In this document: one piece after another, positions 20,863 through 32,766 of the stretch
Numbering within the stretch: the first letter of the stretch is position 1
Layout: each line of letters opens with the position of its first letter
Assembly (NCBI RefSeq): GCF_004210375.1
Contig: NC_134834.1
Location: 143,377,009-143,441,008 of the forward strand
From: Tachypleus tridentatus
Lineage: Eukaryota > Arthropoda > Merostomata > Xiphosura > Limulidae
Length of the DNA stretch: 64,000 bases
Direction: 5' to 3'
Translations under genes and position numbers: made by a program
Notes under the pieces: model-generated
The model's input: only the letters and a program-made list of their open reading frames with translations
The model's database searches: none
Told to the model about the DNA's origin: nothing

Positions 20863-22722
20863 TTACACAAGTAAGCCATCTCTACTGAGAACAAGCTGTC
20901 CTCTGCCAAAAAGGTAGTATTAAACTAAGTTTGTTACTCTGGTATTTTAATAAAACTATTTTTAAAGACAGCAGAAACAAAACTATGTGAAACAACTACG
21001 TTTCAGAGGTTTACATGTAAATTAAGACACAAGAGAGACACTTTACGTTTCGTATTATATTTTACTTTATTTACATTTTCTGATTGCGATACTTTCAAGA
21101 CATCAAGATATTAACAAAATTTGATAAATTCGACAAAACAGAATATATCTAAACAAAATCATAACATCGCTTTAACAATTGATACCCTGTACTTGTAGTC
21201 TATAGCAGTTGTATACCAGCAAAGATCTAAATGTGTGTAATCCACAATCTTGAACCCAATAAATGACAGTTGTAACTGCCCCAGTTAGAGCTATAAATCA
21301 TCAGTACAATACATACAACAAAATATATTTATAGTTTATACATATCAATCTTAAAACGAATTACCTCAAACCTATCCTAACATTGGTTGCTAGCTTCTTA
21401 TAGTGGTCGTTTTGGACCTTATTCGACGCTACATCAACCAAGTATTTAGTTTATAATCTAATATAGATTCTAAAAGTAAAATACAAATCTCCTTTTCCTT
21501 TCAATAGCCACACGTCCAGTTTAGCTTCTGGTACGATCACTACAAACTTGTTTCATTGTTTTAGTTCTTATCTCTACCAGTAAAACATTGTTTTATTGTA
21601 TTCAACTGTTAATTAAGTAAAGGAAATTAAACGCGATATAAGAAAAACACGAAACAATAAACCGATTTTTAATAAAAAAGTTCATTAGTGCTTCAAAAAA
21701 CAAGTAATTGCCGTAATGATTTCCTTATCTTAAATAGATAAATTTTTATCTAATTTTATCACTTTTATAATTTGGTTTAGACCTTATAAAGAAGTGGTTC
21801 AAACATACCTTAATGTAGTGAAAACATACCAATAAAAATTGTTTCATTGAACTTCCTTTTTTAATACTTAATCATAAGAGATGTACAGAGTATTCGGAAA
21901 GTCACTGTGCACTTATATGTTTATTAACAGACAAAACTGCTCAGTGACTTTCCGAACACCCTGTACTTGTTTATTAATGGTTATACAAAGAACTAGGCTT
22001 TGAGTATAGATATAAACTCCCACTATCTTTTAATAAACACAAGTAACTTGTATCAAACAAAATATTATTATAAAACGAAAAGTTGTTAGAATTTATATAT
22101 ATCGAGTTAAAACTCCTTACTTAATTATCAATTCTATCACAATATTACGATACTGGAAAGACTTTATACGCATGCATCAAGAATGCTTTAAGTCAAGTTT
22201 AGCAGACTTTACACATGCTAGTATTAAATGTTCTCTAATGCTACTTTACAGGAGTCTTTACAAACTTTTCAACAGCAACTAATTTTACAAATATACAATG
22301 GTATAACAGCCCTATTTCATACATTTTTAACAAATACAAAATAATTTACAAATATTCTACTGATAATGACGATGAATTGGCATAATATCTCAATGAAATA
22401 CACAATTTATTCTATGTAAAGTTTCTAATAAAATATAGTTGGATCAAAATTAAATTATGAAATGGTTTTAGTGCGAAGGAAGATTTCATATATGATATTT
22501 CGAACCAACAACAAATTTTAAAAATTATATTTGCATGTAACAATTTAAGTGTATTAAAGTACTTAAATCATTTTGTTTCTATAACACATTATTTAGTTAA
22601 TAGTTACAGTAGGCTATGAAATACACAAACACCATAGTCATCATGTAAGTGAAGATAACCTAGTACCTATGTAGACTTCCCGGTTTCACAGTATGTTAAT
22701 GTCATCTCTATACCTTATGCTT
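20863..22722. other. Intergenic 3' of orcokinin; one MITE
   Basis: AT-rich, no gene. Contains the palindromic MITE at 21884-21965. The rest shows no repeat I recognise. Confidence 0.5.
21884..21965. mobile_element. Tiny mariner-type MITE, almost all terminal repeat
   Basis: An 82-bp element from TACAG to CTGTA. The 24-base ends (TACAGAGTATTCGGAAAGTC and its right-hand complement) pair with only two mismatches around a core of about 34 bases. TA at each end fits TA-target insertion of the Tc1/mariner superfamily. It has no coding capacity. Confidence 0.85.
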
Positions 22723-22728
22723 TTTATT
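22723..22728 (-). promoter_or_regulatory. Candidate polyadenylation signal of orcokinin gene
   Basis: AATAAA on the minus strand 18 bases after the stop codon. This is close to the stop, so a more distal signal may be used instead. Confidence 0.4.
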
Positions 22729-22745
22729 TGAATTCTCGCAAAAGA

Positions 22746-25700
22746 TTATGTTAAACTTGTAGGATCAGTTGATAAGTTTTTAGGCCCTTCAAATGCAGCT
22801 TTGTTAATCTCATCAACGTTTCGTTTTCTGAATACATAATCTCTGAATTTAGAAAATCTTTCATTTCGCACCTTATTGAGTTTGTCAAATATACGTTTTC
22901 CAAAATCGTTAAATCCAGAACGGTCAATTTCATCAAAATTTCGTTTACCGAAGTGCTTCAACCAAAGTGGATCTATTTTCTGAAAATTTTTGTTACTAAA
23001 GTCCGTAAGCTCGGATCGACCAATTTCATCAGAATTTCTTTTTCCGAAGTCCTTAGGTTCAGATCGATCCATTTCATCAAAATGTCTTTTACCGAAGTCC
23101 GTAAACGCAGATCGGTCAATTTCGTCAAAATTTTTTTTTTCAAAGTCCTTAAATCCAGATCGGTCAATTTCATCAAAATTTCTTTTTCCAAAGTCCTTAA
23201 GTCCAGATCGGTCAATTTCATCAAAATTTCTTTTTCCAAAGTCTTTAAATCCAGATCGATCAATTTCATCGAAATTTCTTTTTCCAAAGTCCTTAAATCC
23301 AGATCGGTCAATTTCATCGAAATTTCTTTTTTCAAAGTCTTTAAATCCAGATCGGTCAATTTCATCAAAATTTCTTTTCCAAAATCCTTAAGTCCAGATC
23401 GGTCAATTTCATCAAAATTTCTTTTTCCAAAATCCTTAAGTCCAGATCGGTCAATTTCATCAAAATTTCTTTTTCCAAAGTCCTTAAGTCCAGATCGGTC
23501 AATTTCATCAAAATTTCTTTTTCCAAAGTCTTTAAATCCAGATCGGTCAATTTCATCAAAATTTCTTTTTCCAAAATCTTTTAATCCAGATCGATCAATT
23601 CCATCAAAATTTCTTTTTCCAATATCTTTAAATCCAGATCGATCAATTTCATCAAAATTCGTTTTACCAAAGTCAGTTTTTTCATAATTACGCTTACCCA
23701 AATCATCAAATCCACTGCGATCAATTTCGTCAAAATTTCGTTTACGAAATCCTTCAAATGCACTTCGTTTCATTTCACCAAAGTTGCGTTTTTTAAACCT
23801 GTCAACTCCAGCTGTATCAATTTCAGCAAAGTTGCGCTTCTTGAATCCACCGAATCCAGCTTTATCAATTTTATCAAAGTTGTTTTTGTTAAGTCCACTA
23901 AAACCGGATTGATCTATTTCATCAAAATAACGTTTCTTGAGCCCAGTTTTATCAGTGATATGAAAAATGTGTTTTATGTGACTCATAAACTCATGGTTGA
24001 GTGCCTTTTGTTTTATCTTGTCCGTGTTCTTGTCTTGAACTAGATTTTCTTTTACGTTTGTGTTCACCTTGACATCCTAAAATACAAAAATATTTTGTTA
24101 TTAGAAACCCCTGACACAAAAAGTTGCACAGTTGCATATTTAATTACATGTTTGATCGAATTCTTTGTTTGTTTATTTTGAATTTCACGCAAAGCTATAC
24201 GAGGGCTATCTGTGATAGCCGTCCCTAATTTTACAGTGTAAGACTAGAGGGAAGGCAGCTAGTCATCACCACCCATCGCCAGCTCTTGGGCTACTTTTTT
24301 ACCAACGAATAATGGGATTGACCTTTACATTATAACGCCCCACTGAAAGGGCGAGCATGTTTTGATAAGACGGGGGATTTGAACCCGTGACCCTCAGATT
24401 GCGAGTAAAGCACTCTAACCACCAGACCATATCAGATCCGATTTATTAACCTTTTTTACTATACGTGTTGTTTTTTCTATGATGAATATTTAACTAGTTA
24501 TAGTCCTTTAAAGGAGTACTATTTAATTTCTTCTATTGGCTAAATCAATTAACTAAACATAGTTACTCAATGTCCACATAACTCCATCTTTTCAGTTATT
24601 TTCTGCAACATTTTTTACTCGTTCTAGTGTATATTAAAATAAGTAAATAACCAAAGTTTTCCAAGATAAATCTGAAATTTAAGTTATCAATACAAGACCG
24701 AGATGGTCGTGAAAGATAATAAAATTTTAATAAATTGTTATTACACAGTATCGATAGATGGGGCTGTCCATTGTGAGAAGCCGAACACTCGGATGTTTGT
24801 GTAACAAATCCGTAAATGTATTTTTAACCAATACGAGAATGATAAATAATGTTAATTTATGTTGTTGTTTGCGACAGACAGTGTAAAATGTCGCAAATTA
24901 ATCCTAAAGGCGTCGAATTAATTTAAGAGAATAAAAAAAACGGTCTCATCGGTTTAGCAGAGATCATCTTCGAGCGGTATTGTACGAATTTCAATGCATA
25001 AACTCATTGTTCTTCCTCACGTTTTACTCCAAAAGAAAACAACAACTGTTAACCTGATGTTGTGTACTTCCTTACATGTTTCTAACAACATGACTGGTTT
25101 GAAATTCGCACAAAGCTACACGAGAGCTATCTGTGATAGTCGTCCCTAATTTAACAGTTAAAAACTAGAGGAAATGCAACCACCAACTCTTGGGCTACTC
25201 CTCTACTGACGAGGACTGGTATGGCCAGATGGTTAGAGTGCTTGACTCGTAATCCGAATGTCGGGAGTTTGAATTCTTCGTCACCGAACATGCTGTGTGG
25301 CCGTTATAATGTGACAGTCAACTTCACTTTTCGTTTATAAAAGAGTAGTTAAGAGTTAGAGATGGGTGATGATAACTAGCTGCTTTCCCAATAGTCTGTC
25401 TCTGCTAAATTAGGGAAGGCTAACGCAGGTATCCCTTGTGTAGCTTTGCGTGAAATTCCAAACAAATAAATTACTTTTAATGTTATGAAATAAACAGACT
25501 GACTTCTCCCTAGATGTGTCACATGAAAATCAAATCTTGAAGTTTACTCAATCGGTGAATCATGTCACAAAACACAGAAATATCGCAAAAAATTATGTTC
25601 GCAACTTTTGATTAACAACGACTTGCGTACAACAGGTGGGCACTAATTGTTGTAACTAGAAATTGTTGTCGCTGTTGGAGCGAAACACATCGAAAAATTA

Positions 25701-27807
25701 TTAATTTGTTTATCTTAGAGCAAAGCCACATCAGGCCTATCCGTTGTGTCCAATGTGGGAATCAAGCCCTGGCTTTTAACCTTGGAAGTCCATGAGCTTA
25801 CCACTCTTCCATCGCCCATAAAAGGAGGGAGGGGACGAAAAAAATTGTAACACGTAGCAACGTTAATTTTCTGTGAGCTGTGAACGCATTTTATGATTAA
25901 TTATCCACACCCATGATTACTACGAACACTTGATAGGAGTCATTCTTCTTACAAAAGTTACGATACAAATAGACTTATAAATTGTACAGAAATAAAAAAA
26001 ACGGGTTTTAGTTACTAGGTAATTCTGGCACCTAATAGCAACTTGTTAAGTCTTAGGTTACCCGGAGAAAGTGATGAAATTACTTCCTTTCCAGTTGAGT
26101 GTTTTATATTTTTCGTAATATTACGTTGTTGTAGGTTGCGTATAAAATGAAGTCAGTTCGTGGACTATTGTGACAGCTTAGATTTTGTCAGTGACTAACA
26201 TGTAAAATAAAAATATTTTAATTACTTTATATAAAATGAGGTCGAAGTTAGGATGTTGGAATGTTTCACCAAACTTTGAGATTTCTGTCTGATTAAACAC
26301 GCTTTTTTGTTTGTTTGCATTGAATTTCGCACAAAGCTACACATAGGCTATCTGCGTTAACCGTCTCTGATTTAGTAATGTAAGAATAAAGGGAAGGCAG
26401 TTAGTCATCACCACCCACTACCAAGTCTTGGATACTCTTTTACCAATGAATAGTGGAATTGATCGTCGCACTATAACCTCCCACGACTGAAAGAGGCGAA
26501 CATGTTTGGTGTGACAGGGATTCGAATCCGCGAGCTTCAAATTACCAGTCGAAAGCCTAACAACCTGCCGGGCCTGAACGCGTTTTTAACAAGTTACTGT
26601 ATAAGTTAAGAGTTTGAATATCAAAAAGACTCCTAGCAAGGTGTAACTTGTAGTTGCTGTTTTTTCTGTGTGTCGGGAAATTGTGTCTTTGATTTTATTA
26701 TCTTATCTGTAAAAACATATTCTATTTGATAAACACAAGCTGTACAATGGGATATCTGTGCTGTGTTCACTCAGGAATCGAGTTCCAAATTTTTGTGGTA
26801 TAAGGCCCTAAGATTTTTGCTGACCCACGAGGAATTAATACAGGTGGGACGGTGTATAAAGTGTTAATAAAGCAAAGAGGAAAAAATATGAATCATTTCG
26901 GTATAAGAATAAAATATCTTACGGTGGTAGTATACCAATTACGAATAACTTGTGGTCTTAGTATAATAATCATAAATAATGTTCGGTAAAGTATAGTTTG
27001 TTTGTTTTTTAATTTCGCGCAAAGCTACACGAGGGCTATCGGCGCTAGCCGTCCCTAATTTAAAGTGTAAGCCTGAAGTGAAGGTAGCTAGTCATCATCA
27101 CTCATTGCAACTCTTAGGCTATTCTTTTACCAACGAATAATAGGATTGACTATCACATTATAACGCCCCATTGTTGAAAGGGCGAGCATAGGATGGGGGG
27201 GGATTTGAACCCGCTAACCTCAGAATACGATTCGAGTACCTTAACCACTTAACCATGCCAGGCCTGGCGTATAGGAATCATACATAATTATATATATAAT
27301 ATTCGTATAACATCTTAATGTACTCTTTCATACGTATAACTTTAACATAACATTTTATTATACTGATGTAAACTGGAATGGACCTCAACTGGCTTTATAA
27401 AAAAGCACAGGTGTAGAGAATGGCGTTTCGAAAGTCTTCTCTTCTATGTCTTCAGGTCCAGTCATAAACTCTACCTAAATAACGTATCAAAGAACCTTAC
27501 TATACGTTTCACACGTATAACTTTAAAATTATCGGATGACCTAAGTTGCTTGTTGTCGTTATAACCTTGTACACAGGTACACGTATCTTTACAGAAAATT
27601 TATGTATATTAAATAATTATCGTTTCCATGAGTTGTTGTAGATTTTTTGTAGAACGATTACAAGATTAAGTTTATACATTTTTACTTCAAGTGGGTTTCT
27701 CGTCATCAAAAAAGGTCAGAAACATTACTCACCCTAAAGGATTCTCCAGCTATTTGTCTGAGAACCAGACACCACAGAAGAACAGACTTTAAGATGTGAC
27801 CTTTCAT
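22746..27807 (-). CDS. Orcokinin preprohormone, two exons
   Basis: A secreted neuropeptide precursor. Exon 1 is 27733-27807 (25 codons, signal peptide) and exon 2 is 22746-24076; both splice ends are phase 0. After a spacer starting [12 protein letters not shown] and ending TGLKKR, exon 2 holds about 24 tandem units of roughly 16 residues, mostly [16 protein letters not shown] or [16 protein letters not shown]. Twelve have the exact core NFDEIDRSG(F/L), as in crustacean orcokinin ([13 protein letters not shown]). Units are parted by KR, KKR or RKR convertase sites. In most, Gly precedes KR, so a C-terminal amide is predicted, unlike the classical free-acid orcokinins. Outer units are degenerate ([52 protein letters not shown]); the C-terminus is [18 protein letters not shown]. 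The reading frame is open except for one missing base in the A run at 23375-23378, where sister units have five A; with it the precursor is 468 residues. An amidated product and neural expression are inference. Confidence 0.95.
23041..23660 (-). repeat. 48-base coding tandem array inside orcokinin exon 2
   Basis: About thirteen nearly identical 48-base units (16 codons each) form the core of the precursor. Neighbouring units differ mainly at Phe/Leu, AAA/AAG and GAT/GAC positions. Flanking units at both ends are diverged, the usual picture for arrays homogenised by unequal exchange or conversion. Confidence 0.9.
24164..24440 (-). mobile_element. SINE family A, full length
   Basis: Head, body and tail present, close to consensus, in the same orientation as the host gene, about 90 bases inside the acceptor of the orcokinin intron. 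Confidence 0.9.
25095..25208 (-). mobile_element. SINE family A, partial, head missing
   Basis: Tail and half the body, then an abrupt switch at about 25209 to an oppositely oriented copy. Part of an inverted SINE pair. Confidence 0.8.
25209..25470 (+). mobile_element. SINE family A, full length, inverted partner
   Basis: Begins GGTATGGCCAGATGGTTAG (box A) and ends GAAATTCCAAACAAATAAA. It abuts the minus-strand copy, probably by insertion into it. Confidence 0.87.
25706..25818 (-). mobile_element. SINE family B/C, divergent
   Basis: Shows CAAAGCCACATCAGGCCTAT at the tail and GGGAATCAAGCCCTGG at the box B position, then TGGAAGTCCATGAGCTTACC. Family C is the likelier parent. Confidence 0.65.
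26304..26574 (-). mobile_element. SINE family A, full length
   Basis: Complete from the GTTTGTTT tail to the head end CCTGCCGGGCC. Box B region GGGATTCGAATCCGCGAG is intact. Confidence 0.88.
26997..27264 (-). mobile_element. SINE family A, full length
   Basis: Complete copy about 470 bases from the orcokinin exon 1 donor. Box A half (CTTAACCATGCCAGGCC on this strand) and box B (GATTTGAACCCGC) are recognisable. Confidence 0.88.
27733..27807 (-). CDS. Orcokinin exon 1, signal peptide
   Basis: Reads [20 protein letters not shown] then GESFR. A hydrophobic core (VLLWCLVL) and small residues before the predicted cleavage (IAG) make a standard signal peptide. This is the first ATG after the predicted leader. 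The upstream 90 bases contain GAATAAAGG, a weak TATA-like candidate, at 27879-27887. No strong core promoter is visible. Confidence 0.88.
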
Positions 27808-29414
27808 GATTTTAGCTCTTGGATGACTTCTAACAGAAAGTCTTAGCAGAATGCTCAATCAGTGAGGCTTTCCTTCTGCCTTTATTCAATTCTGGGGATA
27901 TGTTGCAGATCTCATGCTATGCGCTAAACCTATGAAAATCCTTACGACCATACGCATGTAGGTATCGAATTTCGTTCAAGATTGGCTGAAGCAGTAAGTA
28001 AAACCAGCGAATAGGAGCAGTCTGTAACAGGAACTTCACGCCAACCGCATCACACCACCAGAACACACTACGGTACGTTATTGTTACAACTGATTCATTA
28101 ACCGAGGCTGTAAAGGCCATTCTCACTATTCGTTGTTCATCATTTATAATCTTACGTTTATTACATAACATTTACAACCTATTGCTTTTAAATTAATGTA
28201 TTTGAAAATGTAGAACTGTGAATCGTACCTTACTGTTTTCTTCAATCTTTCTGTGATGTTTGTAAGTAAAACGTAGCATTTTTTTCCCAGTGAAATGTTT
28301 TCACTATTTTACTTCTTTGTTTATGAAATATAATTTTTAGAAAGTTTTTAGCTTAAGTTATTTTATTTTATTTAAAACTTGCATACAAAATACGCATTAC
28401 ATCGTTTCAAGTCACAGTTTCACTTATCCACGTTAAGTTGTAGGAACATGTGTAAACAGTTGAAACGTTTGTGGGTTCTCAACTTGTCGGTTAAAATATT
28501 TAGTGTGAGTTTATTGTGTTTGGTAATTCCTAAAATGTAGCTTTTTGCAAACTCACTTAGCCGTCAACGAAAGATGTGCATTATTAAATAAAACAATCTT
28601 CTAATGTAAGTTACATGTTGTTTCACCTGGTGCTGGTGATAAGCGAACAATAAATTTAATGCACGTAAATATATATATATATATATACTTACTGTAAACT
28701 GGGATACAGTAAGTAAAACAAACGAGCAAATGTAAACGAAAACTTCTGAATGATTTTATTTAAACAAAACAGTTTGTGAAATGAAATGTAATAAAATATG
28801 GTGTTTCATTTGTTTCTAAACTAAAGAAAACTGACTTTATTTTTAACCGCCTTAAAGTAGGAATATAAACTGCTACACAATGCAAAAAAATTAATATGGT
28901 TTCACTAATGATTCGACTTACAAGGTTTAAGCTGAGCATGAACCTTCAGAGATTTAACGAAATAAATGTCAAAACATGGCAATCCATTAGATCCACGTTA
29001 TTAGTCCATAGAAATAAGAAAATCCACTGACATTTTGTTGTAGATGTTTACTTACCAAACCGTATCACTGATTTATAATGAAGACAACTAGCTAGAAATA
29101 ATCAACTGTACAATACGTAGGACGGCATTATGCTAGTATTACACAGGCGAAACGGTAATCTGTAGTACTTGAACATGTGTGTAACGAAGAATGGAAAAGT
29201 TGTTTTTAGATTTTTGGTTCAAATAACTTGTGTATGAAAGGCTACTTTGGAGCTCTCGACGCTAAACTTGCACTCTTACACCATTTTTAGATACCTAGTT
29301 GAAGGTTGTGTCACTATAATTAAAAGGAGGGGTGATATTCTTTGACTTTAAGGTGCCCAGTGCTTGTTTTGAATTTCACGTAAAGCTACAAATATAATAA
29401 TACATAAATACTTA
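27808..29414. other. Orcokinin 5' flank and intergenic
   Basis: Would hold the orcokinin promoter; I identify no confident element. An (AT)n microsatellite lies at about 28667-28686. The open frame at 27917-28171 (-) shows no family resemblance. Confidence 0.4.
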
Positions 29415-29687
29415 TGTTTGTTTTTTGAATTTTGTGCAAAGCTACATGAGGGCTATCTGCGCTAGCCGTCCCTAATTTAGCAGTGTAAGACTAAAGGGAA
29501 AGCAGCTAATCATCACCATTTATCGCTAACTCTTAGGCTACTCTTTTACCGATAAATAGTAGGATTGATCGTAACATTATAATGCCCCCACGGATGAAAG
29601 GGCGAACATGTTTGGTGTGGCGGGGATTCGAATCCGCGACCCTCGGATTTCTAGTCAAGTGCGTTAACCACCTGGTCATGTGGGGCC
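29415..29687 (-). mobile_element. SINE family A, full length
   Basis: Near consensus throughout. Box B segment GGGGATTCGAATCCGCGACC is intact. Confidence 0.9.
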
Positions 29688-29740
29688 AAATACGTATGTT
29701 GCATCCAATACCACGATTAGGTCGTTGACCTAAAAGAAAT

Positions 29741-30151
29741 TAGTATTTGACGATTTAAGTATTTTCGAAATTATCAAAGACCGAAATGTAATGATATCTT
29801 GGTGCTTATGCAAATTATTTCACTCAAACTTTGAGACGTAAAGTACCAAAGAAACAAAGAAATAAATAAAAAGATACTTGTTTGATGAATAAATTTTGCG
29901 CAAAGCTACACGAAGCTTATCTGCGCTAGCCATCCCTAATTTGGCAATGAAAGACTAGAGGGAAGAAAGCTTATCATGAGCATCCACCGCCAACTCCTGG
30001 GCTAATCTTTTACCAACGAATAGTGAGATTAACCGCACATTATAACTCCCCCACGACTGAAAGGGCGAACATATGTGTTGTAACGGAGATTCGAACCCAT
30101 GATCTTCGAATTACCAGTCGAGCGTCCTAACCATCTGGCCATGGCGGGCCC
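29741..30151 (-). repeat. Duplicated segment: about 138-base flank plus SINE A (copy 1)
   Basis: Bases 29741-29878 (TAGTATTTGACGATTTAAGT through ACTTTGAGACGTAAA) closely match 40060-40196. In both places the flank runs straight into a minus-strand family A copy (here 29879-30151). Either the two loci are one segmental duplication, or the flank belongs to a longer repeat that carries the SINE. Confidence 0.85.
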
Positions 30152-31107
30152 GATACACACTCCGAGATAGCGTTTAGTCACCTATTTAAATACTGTTAGA
30201 CACACGGGGTGACATGTTTTAACCTTGAGGTGGTTTGAGTATTGTAACAATTAAACACATCTCACCAACATCATTGTGATCTTCAGTATTAAGAAGAAAG
30301 TCCAGCAGTTTCCCAAAGAAGCTTTCTTGGATTGCAAAAGTGTAAAGCAGAAAAGGCATAGATATGGGGTGACGTCAGTATGATTTGTAAATACAAAGTA
30401 TTTAAGAAATACTAGGATATTCGTTTTATCAAGAAATATTCGCAATTTTCAAAGGCTCTAATAAATTAATTAATATTATTTTATATGTGCTCATGCTGAT
30501 TTTAATTTTTTCCCCAATTTATTAATTTATATTTTTTAAGAAACTCTTAGTTACAGGAACCACATTTTTACTTCCCTCTTTCAGTCGTCAATTACGATTA
30601 CTATACGAATCAAATAATCATCTAAACCAAATGTGTGTATTATAGAATACATTTGATGGTAAATCTAACAAGTGTCTAAAAAGCATAAACCAATACTGTC
30701 GTATAATCGTCACATTATAAAACTCTCCAACACAATTGCAATGATATACTTGGTAGAGGTTGTCGTTCTGAGCTGTATACCATTTTCATCTCCAATAAAT
30801 GCTAAATAATAAAAGGAGTCGTAGTCGTACAGTTGTTATTATGCCAATACATTGTAGCCTGTCTTTGCTTGCATAACTGGTACCGAAGTTCTGACAAAGG
30901 TGATTTGTGCGATTTTGTTTGTTTGAAAGATTTAACTGGCTGATAAAAGCTGGAAAGCTGTGGAATGCCTTTCCTAATAATATCTCCTGAATGGCTCCGT
31001 CGTGGTTTCTAAGCGACGAGCGAGACATCCCACACGTCAACATTTTCATTGAAACCAAGTTTAGCTCATCGTTGCACTAAGTATTATCCTTCTGAAGAAA
31101 AAAAAAA
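30152..31107. other. Intergenic, nothing recognised
   Basis: AT-rich unique sequence. An open frame at 30786-31058 (-) resembles no family I know. Confidence 0.4.
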
Positions 31108-31560
31108 AACAGTTTGCCTTAAAACTCAGCCTTGATCCCGAAACTAGCCAACTGACAAAAAACTCAGCTCTGGCCCAGCATATTTGCTAGTTGTCCAGAA
31201 AATTCTGTTTATGGTCCCAACACTGGCAAATTGATAAGAAGACAAAATCATGATTTCAACATTAGCCAGTTGACCAAAATTGACGTATTAACTACAAAAC
31301 CTCACTATGACCTCCGAATTAACAAACTTACCACAAGCCACTTCCGTGGTTCTCATATTGGTTAAGAATGCAGGAAGCTCCACTTTGGCCCCTACTGGTT
31401 ACATATGCAGGATACTCCACCATTGCCCCCAAAATATCAAATGACCAGAATAATCTTATGCAGGAAACTCCACTTTGGCCCCCTACATTGTCTGTCAATT
31501 GACCAGAAAGTTGGCTGTTAATCAGAAAACACTGCTGTGGCACAGTGAACATTTCGAGAG
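31108..31560. repeat. Degenerate tandem repeat, about 40-base period
   Basis: About ten units built on CTCCACTTTGGCCCC, a variable stretch, then CCAGTTGACCAGAAAA. Older left-hand units are poorly conserved. The units with GCAGGAAGCTCCACTTTGGC are the best preserved. Confidence 0.65.
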
Positions 31561-31687
31561 TTTTGTATAACTATGGGCATTAGACATACAGCCATAACAT
31601 TTAATCTTATGTTGGACAGTACAACAGAACAATTAAGATAGGACTGTTTATCGGTCCTTTTTAACCAGTTTGTTTGTCACAAAGTTC

Positions 31688-31785
31688 TCGCCCTTTTAAC
31701 CTTGGAGGCGTTATAATGTAACAGTCAATCCCATTATTCTTTGGTAAAAAAGTAGTCCAAGAGTTGCTTTCTCTTTAGTCAGTTG
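31688..31785 (+). mobile_element. SINE family A body fragment
   Basis: Only the body segment CCTTGGAGGCGTTATAATGT to AAGAGTTG is left. It has neither head nor tail. Confidence 0.75.
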
Positions 31786-31942
31786 CCTTCTCTTCGTTAT
31801 CGAGGTTACAAATAAGAAATATGCATGCATACTTTGTATCTATAAGTTCCCTTTTCAGGAATTTCGAAAAGTAAACAGTATGATAAATGTCTTCTGTAAT
31901 TATTGTTTCAACACCATATCTTGTTGAAGAAGTGACCGCACA

Positions 31943-32362
31943 CATCATGAAATACAATGTAATATGATAACTGGATGAAACAGCAAGAACATTACGAAAT
32001 ACAATATAACTTGATTACTAGAATAAAGAATACAGTGTAACTTGGTTATTGGATGAAACAGTAAACACATTGTGAAATACATCTTCACAAATGGAAGAAA
32101 TAGTAAACACATTATGAAATACAATACAACTTGATAACTGAATGAAATAATAAGCTCATTGTGAAAAATAATATATCTTCATAACTGGATGAAAGAGTAA
32201 ACACATTGTGAAATATAATATAGCTTGACAACTGGATGAAATAGTAAACAAATTATGAAATACAATGTAACTAGATAACTAGGTGAAATAATAAAAACAT
32301 TATGACAGACAGTATAACTCGATAACTGGATAAAATAGTAAACACATCGTGGAATAGATACT
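31943..32362. repeat. Tandem repeat, about 48-base period, eight units
   Basis: Consensus pieces TGATAACTGGATGAAATAGT, AAACACATTGTGAAATACAA and TATAACT recur eight times with point changes and small gaps. Confidence 0.85.
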
Positions 32363-32557
32363 AACCTTCATACTTAGTTAAAGCAGTTAATCGATTAATG
32401 ATGAAATAGACGTTAAGTTTGTGTCTAGATAAAAAATGATATATATATACTAAGCATTCATAATTGGTTATGAAAAGTGATTATATACAATATGAAATAT
32501 ACCTTCACTTGAAAACTGGTTAAGTTTTCAAGTGAAGCTACCCTATGATTCCAGTTC

Positions 32558-32766
32558 TAATTTTGAACTGATAGACTAGACAAAAGGCAACTATGGTTAA
32601 CAGCAGCCATCGCCAAATTTTGGGCTATTATAATCAAATAATATGATTTGACTGTTACTCTTTAATACACTCGCAGTCCTTTAAGTTAGGGGACGATTTT
32701 CTATCAACGGAACGCAAGCCTAAATCTTCAGGTTTAGAGCCTAGCACGTTAAACACCAGGCCAAAC
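32558..32766 (-). mobile_element. SINE family A-like, second subfamily, old
   Basis: Body reads GATAGACTAGACAAAAGGCA, CGCCAAATTTTGGGCTA and ends AAACACCAGGCCA. It matches the diverged subfamily also at 41417 and 45984 better than the main family. Confidence 0.6.

Larger units (their letters stand above)
24077..27732 (-). other. Orcokinin intron, SINE-rich
   Basis: Donor AGG|GTGAGT at 27732, acceptor GTATTTTAG at 24077. It contains at least five family A copies and one family C copy. I saw no further NFDEID-coding exon in it, although I could not exclude a small alternative exon. Confidence 0.75.

Noticed and set aside
22953-23687. Long plus-strand open frame (244 codons) with repeated [11 protein letters not shown]-type units
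   Set aside because: It is the antisense shadow of the orcokinin repeat. The minus strand has signal peptide, splice sites and a known peptide family.
23365-23763. Open frames reading [13 protein letters not shown] repeats on the minus strand
   Set aside because: Out-of-frame reading of the same 48-base array.
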